Assembly (NCBI GenBank): GCA_029593915.1
Contig: CP046147.1
Coordinates: forward strand, 2,961,001-3,025,000
Direction of reading: 5' to 3'
DNA from: Candidatus Lucifugimonas marina
GTDB taxonomy: Bacteria; Chloroflexota; Dehalococcoidia; Lucifugimonadales; Lucifugimonadaceae
DNA length: 64,000 bases
Below are positions 1-9,408 of the stretch, in pieces. Positions within the stretch are counted from its first letter, which is position 1. Every line of letters starts with the position of its first letter. The notes beneath the pieces are model-generated. The model did not search any database. It was not told where the DNA came from and saw only the letters and a program-made list of their open reading frames with translations. The position numbers and the translations under genes were made by a program.

Positions 1-768
1 TCTGGAACAGGCACTCCACTTTTTGCCCAGGTCAACACTTCCGCCCGGCGGTCTCAAGCCGGTTGGGTCCCCACCATCACGGTCGCCGCCGACGCCAATC
101 CTGTACTCGAAACTATTTTTCACGATCAGCGAAAGCACTCCGGAAAAGTGCAAGAGTTCATCGATGGAGTTATTCCAACTTCGCTGATCAACTCAACATT
201 CGCCAAATTTAACGAGAAATGGTGCTTGGGAATACCTCTGATGATCGAAGAGGAAGTCTACGCTGCCCTCTTTTTTGCCAGCGAGTTTCGTCTTACAAAA
301 TCTCAGGAAGACTCATGTCAATCGTTCGTCGACAAGTGCATTGAGTCAGTTACGAGTCTTCTCGAAGAACGTCGTATCACTCATGAGATCGAAGATCTAA
401 CAGAAAAACGCCGACTTATTCAGATGAACGACCCTCTCGGACTTACACAGCGACGAGAAGCGACGTCCAAAACTCCAAGATCATTTGGCGACATTAGATT
501 GTCGCTTGAAACCCAAACCGCTACTCGGGGAGATCGCGAACTCAACCTCACCCGTCGAGAATTCGATCTTCTGGACACTTTCTTGCAAAGTCCCGGAACT
601 GCATTATCGAGAGTTCAAATAATCTCGCGAGTATGGGTCGAGCGGAACGGAATCAGTTCGAACGTATTGAACGTAACTGTGAAAAACCTTCGCGAAAAAC
701 TCGAAGCCGCTGGCGAGCCAAGAGTCATTCATTCGCTCCGTGCGTACGGCTACGTGCTAAAGGCCTGA
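1..768 (+). CDS. GAF-like sensor / winged-helix DNA-binding regulator (5' partial)
   Basis: The reading frame is open from the first base of the window, so the N-terminus is missing. The visible first two thirds resemble a GAF-type sensory fold, with a hydrophobic strand around LGIPLMIEEEVYAALFFASEF. The last ~100 residues form an OmpR/PhoB-type winged helix: a LNLTRREFDLLDTFLQSPG recognition region, then VWVERNGISSNVLNVTVKNLREKLE and a typical C-terminal RVIHSLRAYGYVL wing. No receiver Asp is visible in the part present. It probably acts as a transcription factor in the cytosol that reads a small molecule or redox signal through the GAF part; the signal is unknown. It ends 74 bp before a lipoprotein gene on the same strand. 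Confidence 0.75.
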   Translation, partial: SGTGTPLFAQVNTSARRSQAGWVPTITVAADANPVLETIFHDQRKHSGKVQEFIDGVIPTSLINSTFAKFNEKWCLGIPLMIEEEVYAALFFASEFRLTKSQEDSCQSFVDKCIESVTSLLEERRITHEIEDLTEKRRLIQMNDPLGLTQRREATSKTPRSFGDIRLSLETQTATRGDRELNLTRREFDLLDTFLQSPGTALSRVQIISRVWVERNGISSNVLNVTVKNLREKLEAAGEPRVIHSLRAYGYVLKA

Positions 769-842
769 TCCGCTAGTTTTTGTAGTGAATCCTTCACGTT
801 CACCAGATTTCGCAATTCCATTTCCGTGGTTACAGTAATTCA

Positions 843-1475
843 ATGTCGATTTCACAACGCCGAACAAATCTATTCATCACAGCGCTCCTTCTACTCGCCA
901 TCGCGGCCGTAGCATGTTCGAGCGCCGACGACACCAGCTCTGATTCGTCCGATGCAGGACCTGCCGCCAGCAGTTACGAAACCTGCGAGGGCTTCATAAC
1001 AACCGACCATGTCGAAGCGGAATCGGGCACCTCTGGTCTTGTCGACCGAGTGCGCGTTCTCGATGTGACTTCGATCCCAGGTTTGGCAGAAAGTGGCGCC
1101 ACAGCCAACTGTCTTGTCGAGGTATTCCGAACGATAGACAGCTCCAACTCTGCCGCTCCCGGCGATTCGATCACACTCTCGTTAGTTCAGTTCGAAACTC
1201 CTGAACTCGCATCAAGTCTCTACAACTCCACGCTGGCAGCAGCGATCCTCACTGCCGAGCAGGTGGGTGACCTAGCTGAAATTCAACAAAGTGTAGTGGG
1301 AGCCGACTCATATTTGATGGACATCAAAGCAGGCGGAATTGGAGCAATTGTGGTGTACACATTTGGCTCTACATTCGTGTCGATGAGTTCCACCGCAAAC
1401 GATGAAGGTAGTGCGCTTCTCGACGGACAACAGTTGGTTAACGTCGCACAAGGCGTACAATCTCGGCTGCCTTAA
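843..1475 (+). CDS. Small secreted lipoprotein of unknown function
   Basis: 210 residues. The N-terminus is a lipoprotein signal: two Arg, a hydrophobic stretch (FITALLLLAIAAVAC) and a lipobox Cys at about residue 25, followed by a Ser/Asp-rich tether. The mature domain keeps Cys in its early part (YETCEGF, ANCLVEVF), suggesting a disulfide. The C-terminal segment with GGIGAIVVYTFGSTFVSM resembles the end of the partial minus-strand lipoprotein at the right edge of this window, so the two are probably paralogs. Start chosen at the ATG that gives the complete signal peptide. Possibly a DUF3558-like surface protein, but the family assignment is not secure. Confidence 0.75.
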   Translation: MSISQRRTNLFITALLLLAIAAVACSSADDTSSDSSDAGPAASSYETCEGFITTDHVEAESGTSGLVDRVRVLDVTSIPGLAESGATANCLVEVFRTIDSSNSAAPGDSITLSLVQFETPELASSLYNSTLAAAILTAEQVGDLAEIQQSVVGADSYLMDIKAGGIGAIVVYTFGSTFVSMSSTANDEGSALLDGQQLVNVAQGVQSRLP

Positions 1476-1481
1476 ATTAAA

Positions 1482-1501
1482 AAACGGTGAAATCACCGTT
1501 T
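1482..1501 (+). terminator. Hairpin terminator after the lipoprotein gene
   Basis: Arms AAACGGTG and CACCGTTT pair perfectly around a 4-nt AAAT loop, 6 bp after the stop codon. There is an A-rich stretch upstream and no long T-tract, so termination may be partial. Confidence 0.6.
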
Positions 1502-1520
1502 AGCCAGAAATAACTGCCCG

Positions 1521-2714
1521 ATGCAACTGTTCGACTACAGCCGCGCTACTCACATCATGAAGTCAGCCGGTATCGATATTATTCTTGCCTCCTCACGTCA
1601 CGGAGTTGAGTACCTTTCCGACTACTACCACCCTGTGAGCGACCAGTTCTATGTACTGTGGGATACCGAAGCAACTCACATGACTCTCGTCGGGCTTCCT
1701 GCAGATGAAAGTCGTGAACCATTCATAGTTGCTGGAGCATCAGAGTCAACGACCATCGGCATCATGGACCCGTGGATCAAAGATCGACGATTCTGGGGTC
1801 CCGGGTACTACATTCAGACTTGGGACAACCCGCTCGATCCCAACCCACCTTCAGGCGATGCGATGGAAGTCGCTGCAAACGCCTTGAAAGAAAAGGGGCT
1901 TGATCGAGGGACTATCGCAATTGAAAAGCGGTTCCTAGGATCGAAGTACAGCGAACGACTGCAAGAGCTTCTTCCCAACGCCACTTTCGTAGACGCTGAA
2001 GACGCTTTGTGGCAGCTTCGAATGATCAAGTGCGACGAAGAAATTCGTCGATTCAGAATCGCTTGCGAACTCGGCAGCAAGATATGGCTCGACACCGTTC
2101 ACGAAGCAGAAGAAGGCATGACGCAGTCCGAGCTTCAATCTGTGTTCAAACGCCTCTGCGTTGAGAATGGAGCTGACTACGAACGGGCGTACATGATCTT
2201 CGGGCCCGCTGGTCTTGATCTTTCAAACGGATCTCCAGCATCAGGCGATGTAGAGCTCAAAAAGGGCATGTTCATTCGCATTGATGGACAGGCCAAGTAC
2301 AAGGGCTACATCTGCAACCTATCGCGCATCGTTGGCTTCGGTGAAGTTAGCGATTCGCTGGCAAAAGCGCACGCCGTAGAAAAATGGCTTGTTGAACGCA
2401 TGATGGAAGAGATGAAGCCGGGAATAAAGTGCTCTGATCTTCGCCAGACTGAACTCGATCTGTATGACGACATCGGCTACCCACCCGTTATTCCGTACAC
2501 AGGCCACGGAGTAGGTAGGGTTGTACACGAACCGCCATGCATCGCACTCAACGACCACACGGTGCTTCAGCCGAATATGGTGGAAACACTCGAGCCGACT
2601 ATCTGCCACTCTGAAGGCGGAGACATGTTCATATCGATCGAAGACCAGTTCCTGATCACAAACGACGGCATCGAATGGCTAACCGAGCCAGCCCCAATGG
2701 ATCTGTACGTTTAG
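1521..2714 (+). CDS. M24 peptidase-fold (Xaa-Pro aminopeptidase/creatinase-like) protein
   Basis: 397 residues with an N-terminal creatinase-like domain (about 1-160) and a C-terminal pita-bread domain. Expected metal-ligand positions can be read: Asp255 in FIRIDGQ, His in PYTGHGVGRVVHE, Glu in VETLEPTI and Glu in FISIEDQF. The second ligand Asp, normally 11 residues after the first, is Asn266 (YICNLSR). Family members with an altered metal site include metal-free creatinase, so this may not be a two-metal aminopeptidase but a hydrolase or lyase acting on a small C-N compound. Cytosolic, no signal peptide. It stands alone on the + strand and shares a bidirectional terminator with the minus-strand gene beyond it. 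Confidence 0.85.
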   Translation: MQLFDYSRATHIMKSAGIDIILASSRHGVEYLSDYYHPVSDQFYVLWDTEATHMTLVGLPADESREPFIVAGASESTTIGIMDPWIKDRRFWGPGYYIQTWDNPLDPNPPSGDAMEVAANALKEKGLDRGTIAIEKRFLGSKYSERLQELLPNATFVDAEDALWQLRMIKCDEEIRRFRIACELGSKIWLDTVHEAEEGMTQSELQSVFKRLCVENGADYERAYMIFGPAGLDLSNGSPASGDVELKKGMFIRIDGQAKYKGYICNLSRIVGFGEVSDSLAKAHAVEKWLVERMMEEMKPGIKCSDLRQTELDLYDDIGYPPVIPYTGHGVGRVVHEPPCIALNDHTVLQPNMVETLEPTICHSEGGDMFISIEDQFLITNDGIEWLTEPAPMDLYV

Positions 2715-2733
2715 GATCACTTCCTTGGAGAAG

Positions 2734-2766
2734 AAAAAGGGGAGTCGATTCTGGCTCCCCTTTTTT
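2734..2766. terminator. Bidirectional terminator between convergent genes
   Basis: A-rich left arm AAAAAGGGGAG and right arm CTCCCCTTTTTT form a strong stem with a 10-nt loop. It has a T-tract on both strands and lies between the + strand M24 gene and the minus-strand lipoprotein pseudogene. Confidence 0.9.
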
Positions 2767-2784
2767 AGTGCCAGTTACAACGAA

Positions 2785-4452
2785 CTAAAGCTCCATCGAC
2801 TCGCGATCTGATTTACTCACCTCACGTCGAGCATTTGAAGGTGGATTAAGTTTTCCACCCCACCTTCGCAGTGCGTAAACGATCAGTGCAAGGACGATCC
2901 AAACGGGACTAAGGTAGAAAAACCAGAGACCTGCAGAAGCGGCAATAACCCAGATTTTGTTTAGGACGCGTCCAGCATCTCGCGTTATGTTTCCAGCTTG
3001 AAGTTCTGTTTGTCCAACACCGATAGATTCACGGACGACGTTGGTAATTTCTCCTACAGCTACAACATCGCCAACATCTGCCTTCCCGGACATTCGCAAT
3101 TTCGCACGGTAAGGTTCCGAACGGAAATTTTCGTAAACATGAGTTGCGGTGAGTCTGTTTGACTCAGCATCCTCATCGATTTCTATCGTCACAGGAGTTG
3201 TTCCGTCACCAAAGTCCCAGGTGTACTCCAGATCAGTAACTCCCTCTGGCTTCGAGTACGAAGCTTCAAGGGTTACATCGGTGCCATACTCCACAACACC
3301 ACCTTGACCCATAAATAGCTCAATAACAGGCAAACGGCTGATCGCAGTTATGAGTTTGTCTTCGCCGATGACCACCCCAGCTTTACCTGCTCCTCGCAAC
3401 GTGGCGGTAACGATGTATGGCGAATCTACATCACTTCCGTACCTATGAGTCACAGGTGCGGTAATCACTTCGCCATCGATAGATGTGGGAACCGTTTCGC
3501 TAATTGAAATGGCCCTACTGCCATCGCCAAATTTCCAGGTTACTTCCACCTCTTCGATATCTTCGGGCAATTTAAATTTAGCGCGGTATGTCAGGGCGTC
3601 GTTAACCGCTGCAGTCCGATCCTCACCAGCGTCTATCGCAATCTCGAACGGAATCGATTGAATCGAGATAGAGATCAAAGAAAACGCTGCGCTTTGAGAC
3701 AAGAAGTTAATTCGAGCTTCGAGAACTTCGAGATCACTTTAGACTCTCGTAATCTCCTGCTGAATAACTAGAGCATCTTCCACTTCTTCAGCTCGTAGGA
3801 AGATCACTCGGAGTTGTTCAACGGTATCCCTGAGCGTTCGAGCTCTTGCATTGATGTCGGTGAACTCTTCAGTGAAGTCTTGAGTACTGGTTGTGACTCT
3901 TTCAACCTCGACCGCGAGATCTGTGATCCGTGCCATCACATCTTCAAAACGTTCCGCAGGAACACGAATAGAAATTTGGCCCTCGTACTTACGAGACTGG
4001 AACGAGGAAACCACCCAACCGCCTGCCGCAGTCGAGATTTTCGAGATGTCCTCTAGCGAGTCGAAGACGTTGTCAGCCGTGATATCAACATCGGCTGTCC
4101 TCACGATCACCCGATCAGATGCGGCAGAAGCAACGTCTCTGTCGATCGAAGCAGGACCACCAGCCGAACCTTGTGTCGAACCTGAACCACTGGCATCACT
4201 CGGTGATTCACTTGAATCGGAGTCGAGCGTTGTGCCAGTGACTACTGAAGATCTCGTTGTTGAAGCTGGTTTTGCAGTCGCTGCGGGAGCTGCCGTTGCT
4301 GCTGGTGCAGCGGTCGCAGCAACTCCGTAGCCAGAGTCCGAAGCCCCGCCGTCATCAGCATCACTATCCAGACCGCCACAAGCCATCATAGACATTGCGA
4401 CGGCCATCAATGCAGCCACCATCAAAAACCGTTTCTTGGTATCGAATCTCAC
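2785..4452 (-). pseudogene. DUF4349/PKD surface lipoprotein interrupted by an in-frame TAA
   Basis: A 556-codon frame split by one TAA at 3739-3741 (codon 238); both halves are in the same frame. The N-half has a lipoprotein signal (MAVAMSMMAC), a low-complexity Ala/Pro/Thr linker and the first part of a DUF4349-like coiled-coil/beta domain. After the stop, SDLEVLEARINFLSQS continues that domain, followed by two PKD-like beta-sandwich repeats (each with a W-x-FGDG motif) and a C-terminal transmembrane helix with a basic tail. The intact paralog immediately upstream (4673-6391) has Gln at the stop position. The protein would sit on the cell surface. It could be a fresh pseudogene, a read-through gene or a sequence error; no other damage is visible. 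Confidence 0.8.
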
Positions 4453-4624
4453 GGAGCGTCCCTCCTGAATTAATCGCTGGTTTACACCACTACCCAGAAC
4501 AACCCTTCCAACTTGTTACATCGTGTTGCGACTCACCGATGTGTATACATATAACGAAAATTAAGCATGCACGGATTCACTCTGAGCATCAAGATGTGAT
4601 TCGTATCCGTTTTGAGCAAATACC

Positions 4625-4659
4625 GATCTGGGACGAAGCTATTTGCTTCGTCCCAGATC
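4625..4659 (-). terminator. Perfect 15-bp hairpin after the intact PKD lipoprotein
   Basis: Arms GATCTGGGACGAAGC and GCTTCGTCCCAGATC flank a 5-nt loop, 13 bp beyond the stop of the minus-strand gene. There is no clear T-tract, but the stem is strong and separates the two lipoprotein paralogs. The rest of the 220-bp gap upstream of the interrupted paralog presumably holds its promoter. Confidence 0.7.
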
Positions 4660-4672
4660 AGCGTCTGAACTG

Positions 4673-6391
4673 TTAGCCGTTACCGCGTCGTGGAATCCGC
4701 ACGATGCTTCGTCGTTTCAAAAGCACGAACAACACAGCAAGACCGATCAGCCAAGCAGGACTGAGAATTACGAGCCAGAGACCGGCCTTAGCAACGAACA
4801 CTCCTGCCGATTGCAGAGTTCGTACGGCATCACGAGTCGTGCTTCCAGCATCGAGTTCAGCGGCGGCAACACCAATCGTTTCTCGAACGAATACGTAGAA
4901 CTCACCTCTAGCTTCGACTTCTCCAACTTCGTTCTGACCTGTGACCGTGAGCACTACGACGTACGGATTCGGTCGGTGGTTGTTGTAGACATGAGTCGTG
5001 TCGACCTGTCCACCCTGTTCGTCTGAACCGATAGAACCTTCGAACGGAGCTGATCCATCACCAAAGTTCCACGAGTAAGTGATGTCAGAAACGCCCTCGG
5101 GTCGAGTGAACGAAGCGTCGAACTCAACCTTGCTTCCCGATTCAACCGTCTGATTTTCACCGGCGAAGACTTCGATCACTGGCAAGCGACTTACCGTCGT
5201 CACGAGAGTGTCTTCACCCTCGCCAAGCCCCGCATCACCAGAAGCAGTTAGTTCGACAGTGACGATGAACGGAGAGTCTTCGTCTCGGTTGAAGTAGTGA
5301 ATTACTGGCGAAGAGATAACTTCGTCGCCGTTGCCGGTTGGGGCAACCCTGTTGGTCGACTCTTCTCGGCTGCCATCACCAAAATTCCACTTGATTACGA
5401 ATGAATCCATGCCTTCAGGCGGGGTGAACTTCGCTCGGTATGTAACTGCGTGTCCAACAGCCGCTGCGATATCTTCACCGCCATCGATCACTAGCTCAAC
5501 AGGAACGGACGCGAGTGAAACCGATATGAACGAGAATGCTGAACTTTGCGAAAGGAAATTCAACCTTGCTTCGAGCGATTCCAGATCACTCTGAACACTG
5601 GTGATTTCTTTCTGGATAGTTATTGCATCTTCGACACTGAACGCTCGATCAAAAAGGACTCTCAGAGCTTCAAGTGTGTCTTCCAATGTCTGTGCCCTGG
5701 CAGTGACATCAGTGAACTCTTCCGTGAAATCTTCACTTCGAGTGGAAACCGATTTCACCTTCACAGCGAGATCAGAAAACTGCTCGACTACGTCGTCGAA
5801 TCGATCTGCTGGTACTCGAACCGATATGGTTCCCGAATAGTTATGCGGCTGAACCGAAGTAACAACCCAACCACCCGCGGCGTTGGTGATGTTGGAAATA
5901 TCGTCGAGTGAATCGGTGACGCTCGCGACAGTCACGTTCAGATCGGCAGTTCGAATGATCACTCTGCCGTCTGTGGCAGAGGCGATTTCGTTTTCTAGAG
6001 AGGCCGAACCGCCGTTGCCAGAAGTCGTTACTAAAGTCTTGTTCGAATCTTCGTCGTAAGAACCGTAGGCGCTATTCCCCGCAGCCGGAGCTTCGTATCG
6101 TTCTTCTGCAATCCCGTAGCCAGAATCTGCTTGAACGGCAACGACATCACCTCTTTCGGTAACGACAGCGGTGGCCCAAACGGCGCTCTCACCGGAATCA
6201 TCGTCCGAATCCCACTTGACTCCCGGCTCGCCCGGAGCACCTGCGGCCCCGGGATTTCCAGGGTTATCAGGTGCGCCGGCAGATCCCGTGCTCATATCGC
6301 TTGAACCACCGGATGCACATGCACCAGCTAGCGCCAGTACAAATATCGCGATTATTGCGAAAATATATTTGAAACTAAATCGAACCTTCAT
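4673..6391 (-). CDS. Surface lipoprotein with DUF4349-like domain, two PKD domains and C-terminal TM helix
   Basis: 572 residues. Lipoprotein signal with lipobox LAGAC at about residue 26, then a Gly/Pro/Ala-rich collagen-like linker. A DUF4349-like domain follows at about 140-300 (RVIIRTADLNVTV, GGWVVTSVQ, ISVRVPADRF, FTEEFTDVTARAQTLEDTLE, a coiled coil). Two PKD-like domains come next, with IKWNFGDGSREE and YSWNFGDGSAPF, each followed by H-x-Y/F strands. The C-terminus is a hydrophobic helix (LWLVILSPAWLIGLAVLFVLL) and a basic tail, so both ends may be membrane-anchored. Likely an envelope structural or adhesion protein; no enzymatic motif. It is the intact parent or sister of the interrupted gene downstream (tandem duplication). 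Confidence 0.8.
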   Translation of the reverse strand: MKVRFSFKYIFAIIAIFVLALAGACASGGSSDMSTGSAGAPDNPGNPGAAGAPGEPGVKWDSDDDSGESAVWATAVVTERGDVVAVQADSGYGIAEERYEAPAAGNSAYGSYDEDSNKTLVTTSGNGGSASLENEIASATDGRVIIRTADLNVTVASVTDSLDDISNITNAAGGWVVTSVQPHNYSGTISVRVPADRFDDVVEQFSDLAVKVKSVSTRSEDFTEEFTDVTARAQTLEDTLEALRVLFDRAFSVEDAITIQKEITSVQSDLESLEARLNFLSQSSAFSFISVSLASVPVELVIDGGEDIAAAVGHAVTYRAKFTPPEGMDSFVIKWNFGDGSREESTNRVAPTGNGDEVISSPVIHYFNRDEDSPFIVTVELTASGDAGLGEGEDTLVTTVSRLPVIEVFAGENQTVESGSKVEFDASFTRPEGVSDITYSWNFGDGSAPFEGSIGSDEQGGQVDTTHVYNNHRPNPYVVVLTVTGQNEVGEVEARGEFYVFVRETIGVAAAELDAGSTTRDAVRTLQSAGVFVAKAGLWLVILSPAWLIGLAVLFVLLKRRSIVRIPRRGNG

Positions 6392-6558
6392 GACTGTCCC
6401 TCGTAGATATTCACAACGATTTATTGATGCTGGGGCCGCTCATGCCAAACAGGTCGACACAAACTCCGATTTACCCAGCTCGTCATAAGCCTGTAGTGGT
6501 ATAACGTTCTAGCCCATCGATTTGTTCCGCGCTTCATAGGAATCAATAAAAGGAACCC

Positions 6559-7563
6559 ATGGAATACAAGCTATTTGGCAGAACCGGCGTCTACGTAAGC
6601 CCTATCGTTTTGGGCTGCATGATGTTCGGACAGAAGACCGATCTCGACGACACGTGCGAAATCATCGACTTCGCTCTCGGTGAAGGAATTAACTTCCTCG
6701 ATACAGCCGATGTTTACGGCGGCGGTGCATCTGAAGAGTTCGTCGGCGAAGCACTTCAGCGAAACGGCAAGCGCAATGAAGTGTTCCTTGCGACCAAAGT
6801 GAACGGACGTATGTCGCCCGAGCCAAACGACATCGGAACAAGCCGGCATCACATCGTTCAAGGTTGCGAAGACAGTCTCAGGCGAATGAAGGTCGATCAC
6901 ATCGATCTCTACCAGCTGCACCGACCCAACCCGCACATCGCAATCGACGAAACCCTTCGAGCAATGGACGATCTGATCACGTCTGGAAAGATTCGATACG
7001 CCGGAACAAGCAACTACGGCTCGTGGCAGGTTGTCGAGTCGTTGTGGGCTTCGGAAAAGCTTGGACTAAACCGATTCGTGAGCGAACAGTCGCCGTTCAA
7101 CCTTGCTGACCGTCGAGCCGAACGTGAGCACCTGCCAATGTGCCAAACCTACAGCACAGCGTTCATTCCGTGGTCACCACTCGCAGCTGGTGGTCTTACG
7201 GGCAAATACACGAGAACCTCTCAGCAGGCATCGGGAACACGATTCGGAGACGAAACCGATCCCGGCAAGCTAAGACGATTCAGCGATGGCGTTATGGACA
7301 TCGCCGATGGCCTAGTACCAATCGCAGAAACACACAACGCAACAGTCGCTCAAATTGCGCTGGCGTGGGTTGCCGCTCAGCCCGGAGTCACGGCTCCTAT
7401 AGCTGGGCCTCGAACTCTTGACCAGTTCAAAGACAATTTGGGCGCTTTGGACGTGAAGCTGACAGAGGAAGATTTCGCAACAATCGACAAGCTAGCACCT
7501 CCCGGCACGAACGTTGCCGAATACTATGAAGCTAGCTTCAAGCCGAATGTTCACCGTTTCTAG
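6559..7563 (+). CDS. Aldo/keto reductase
   Basis: 334 residues, the usual length for the family. TIM-barrel NADP(H)-dependent oxidoreductase. The catalytic tetrad can be read: Asp and Tyr in DTADVYGGG, Lys in LATKVNG and His in QLHRPNPH. The dinucleotide-binding C-terminal part has the APIAGPRTLDQFKDNLGAL motif. The start ATG follows an AAAGGAACCC ribosome-binding region. It probably reduces a sugar or other carbonyl; the substrate cannot be read from sequence. The two uronate-dehydrogenase-like genes follow on the same strand after 58 bp, suggesting a sugar-oxidation operon. Confidence 0.9.
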   Translation: MEYKLFGRTGVYVSPIVLGCMMFGQKTDLDDTCEIIDFALGEGINFLDTADVYGGGASEEFVGEALQRNGKRNEVFLATKVNGRMSPEPNDIGTSRHHIVQGCEDSLRRMKVDHIDLYQLHRPNPHIAIDETLRAMDDLITSGKIRYAGTSNYGSWQVVESLWASEKLGLNRFVSEQSPFNLADRRAEREHLPMCQTYSTAFIPWSPLAAGGLTGKYTRTSQQASGTRFGDETDPGKLRRFSDGVMDIADGLVPIAETHNATVAQIALAWVAAQPGVTAPIAGPRTLDQFKDNLGALDVKLTEEDFATIDKLAPPGTNVAEYYEASFKPNVHRF

Positions 7564-7621
7564 CCAACACGCATTCGCTTCCTGAACGACCAATCAAGTA
7601 CACAGAGTAAATAACAACTAA

Positions 7622-8398
7622 ATGACCAACAAACGAAAAGTTTTGATCACAGGTGGTGCCGGCCTGATTGGCTCACTGATGATCGACAATCTTGGAGATA
7701 AATACGAATTCTCATCACTCGACCTGCGCGAAAACTCAAACGTCCCATCCACGGTATCCAGCGTCGATGATTTCGATGCCATAGCCCCTGCATTCGAAGG
7801 TATCGACACTGTTGTTCACCTTGCAGCGAACCCTTCTCCTGACGGATCATGGGAATCGAACCTACAGAACAATTTCATCGCAACTTACAACGTATTTGAA
7901 CTCGCAAAGCGCAACGGCGTGAAACGAGTGATCTTTGCCAGCTCAAACCACGCTGAAGGCGGAAACTACCTCGATGCACCGTGGAAACACGTCAACGAAG
8001 GTAACTACGAACTACTCGAACAAGACAACTACGAACTCGTAACAGAAACTCACCGAATCAGACCCGACGGCTACTACGGAGTCGCCAAAGCCTACGGCGA
8101 AGCGATGGGCAGCTACTACAACGATTACCACGGCGTAAATTCGTTCCACCTGCGCATCGGTTGGGTAATTCGAGACAACGACCCAACGGTTTCGCCTCAC
8201 GGTCTCACCCTTTGGCTTAGTCACCGTGATCTGGTGCAGATCATGGATCTTTGCATCAGTGCACCCGATTCGTATAAGTACGACATCTTCAATGCTACTT
8301 CCGACAACACTTGGAAGATTTTCGATATTACCCACGCCAAAGAAGCACTCGGCTACAAACCGCAAGATCGTGCCGGATCAGAACTCAGAGACAACTAA
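7622..8398 (+). CDS. NAD-dependent uronate dehydrogenase-like epimerase/dehydratase, copy 1
   Basis: 258 residues, extended SDR fold. Rossmann motif TGGAGLIG at residues 10-17, active-site YYGVAKAYGE (Tyr-x3-Lys), and family hallmarks FASSNHAEGG, LRIGWV and LWLSHRDLVQIMD that match hexuronate dehydrogenases (Udh). These oxidise D-glucuronate or D-galacturonate to aldarolactones with NAD. Cytosolic. Tandem with a closely similar gene that starts 3 bp after its stop codon, so the two are surely cotranscribed. Confidence 0.8.
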   Translation: MTNKRKVLITGGAGLIGSLMIDNLGDKYEFSSLDLRENSNVPSTVSSVDDFDAIAPAFEGIDTVVHLAANPSPDGSWESNLQNNFIATYNVFELAKRNGVKRVIFASSNHAEGGNYLDAPWKHVNEGNYELLEQDNYELVTETHRIRPDGYYGVAKAYGEAMGSYYNDYHGVNSFHLRIGWVIRDNDPTVSPHGLTLWLSHRDLVQIMDLCISAPDSYKYDIFNATSDNTWKIFDITHAKEALGYKPQDRAGSELRDN

Positions 8399-8401
8399 AA
8401 A

Positions 8402-9199
8402 ATGCCAGACGAAAAACGAAAAGTTCTGATCACTGGTGGAGCCGGATTAATCGGATCCATCATGATCGACAAACTCGGCGACAAGTACGAATTCTCATCG
8501 CTCGATCTACGTGAAGCCGATGGAATCAAATCTACTGTCGCCAATCTGGACGATCTAGAAGCTATGTCGCCAGCGTTCGAAGGAATCGACACCGTAGTTC
8601 ACCTTGCAGCCGATAGATCGCCAGAAGGCTCGTGGGAATCCATCCTCCAAAACAATTTCATCGCAACGTACAACGTGTTCGAAGCCTCGAAACGTGCAGG
8701 TGTGAAGCGAGTTGTATTCGCCAGCTCCAACCACGCAGAAGGCGGCTACTACCTCGACGCTCCGTGGAAAACCGTTATGGACGGAGACTTTCACCTGCTA
8801 GAAGAAGACAATTACGAACTAGTAACCGAAGGCCACAGGATTCGTCCCGACAGCTACTACGGCGTGGCAAAGGCGTACGGTGAAGCTCTCGGTAGCTACT
8901 ACAACGATTACCACGGTGTGATGTCGTTCCACTTGCGAATTGGCTGGGTGCTCGAGCACGACGATCCAACTTTCTCTGGCTACTCGCTGTCAGTGTGGCT
9001 GAGCCATCGAGACACCGCTCAGATAATGGATCTGTGTATCAGTGCTCCCGATACACACCGATACGACATCTTCAACGCTACTTCCGACAACACGTGGAAG
9101 ATTTTCGATATTTCGCACGCAAAAGAAGCGCTCGGCTACAAGCCCGAAGATCGCGCCGGCTCTGAGTTCACTCCGCGTGACTACACTCGTAGCGATTGA
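8402..9199 (+). CDS. NAD-dependent uronate dehydrogenase-like epimerase/dehydratase, copy 2
   Basis: 265 residues, alignable end to end with the preceding gene: same TGGAGLIGS motif, same SYYGVAKAYGEALGSYYNDYHG active-site segment and same DNTWKIFDI C-terminus. Most differences are in the middle and at the C-terminal tail. This indicates a tandem duplication with likely divergence of substrate preference (for example different uronates or pentoses). Cotranscribed with copy 1. There is no clear terminator downstream; a 209-bp gap precedes the globin gene. Confidence 0.8.
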   Translation: MPDEKRKVLITGGAGLIGSIMIDKLGDKYEFSSLDLREADGIKSTVANLDDLEAMSPAFEGIDTVVHLAADRSPEGSWESILQNNFIATYNVFEASKRAGVKRVVFASSNHAEGGYYLDAPWKTVMDGDFHLLEEDNYELVTEGHRIRPDSYYGVAKAYGEALGSYYNDYHGVMSFHLRIGWVLEHDDPTFSGYSLSVWLSHRDTAQIMDLCISAPDTHRYDIFNATSDNTWKIFDISHAKEALGYKPEDRAGSEFTPRDYTRSD

Positions 9200-9408
9200 G
9201 TTATTTTGTCTCACGAATCTCTGAATATTCGCTCCCCTCGTTCGAATCGACTGGGGAATTGCTTATACCGACTTGCGTGATTCACGTAGGCAACCAACGC
9301 GAGAGATGAGCACTCTTAGATGAATACGAACTCGCCATTCGCGCCAAAAAACATTCTTAAGCGTGAAGATCAAACCGAGCAAGTCAGTAATCCGAGGATT
9401 CATACATC

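Noticed and set aside
3893-4330. 145-codon + strand frame opposite the interrupted lipoprotein
   Set aside because: Shadow of the Ala/Pro-rich linker codons; no independent support.
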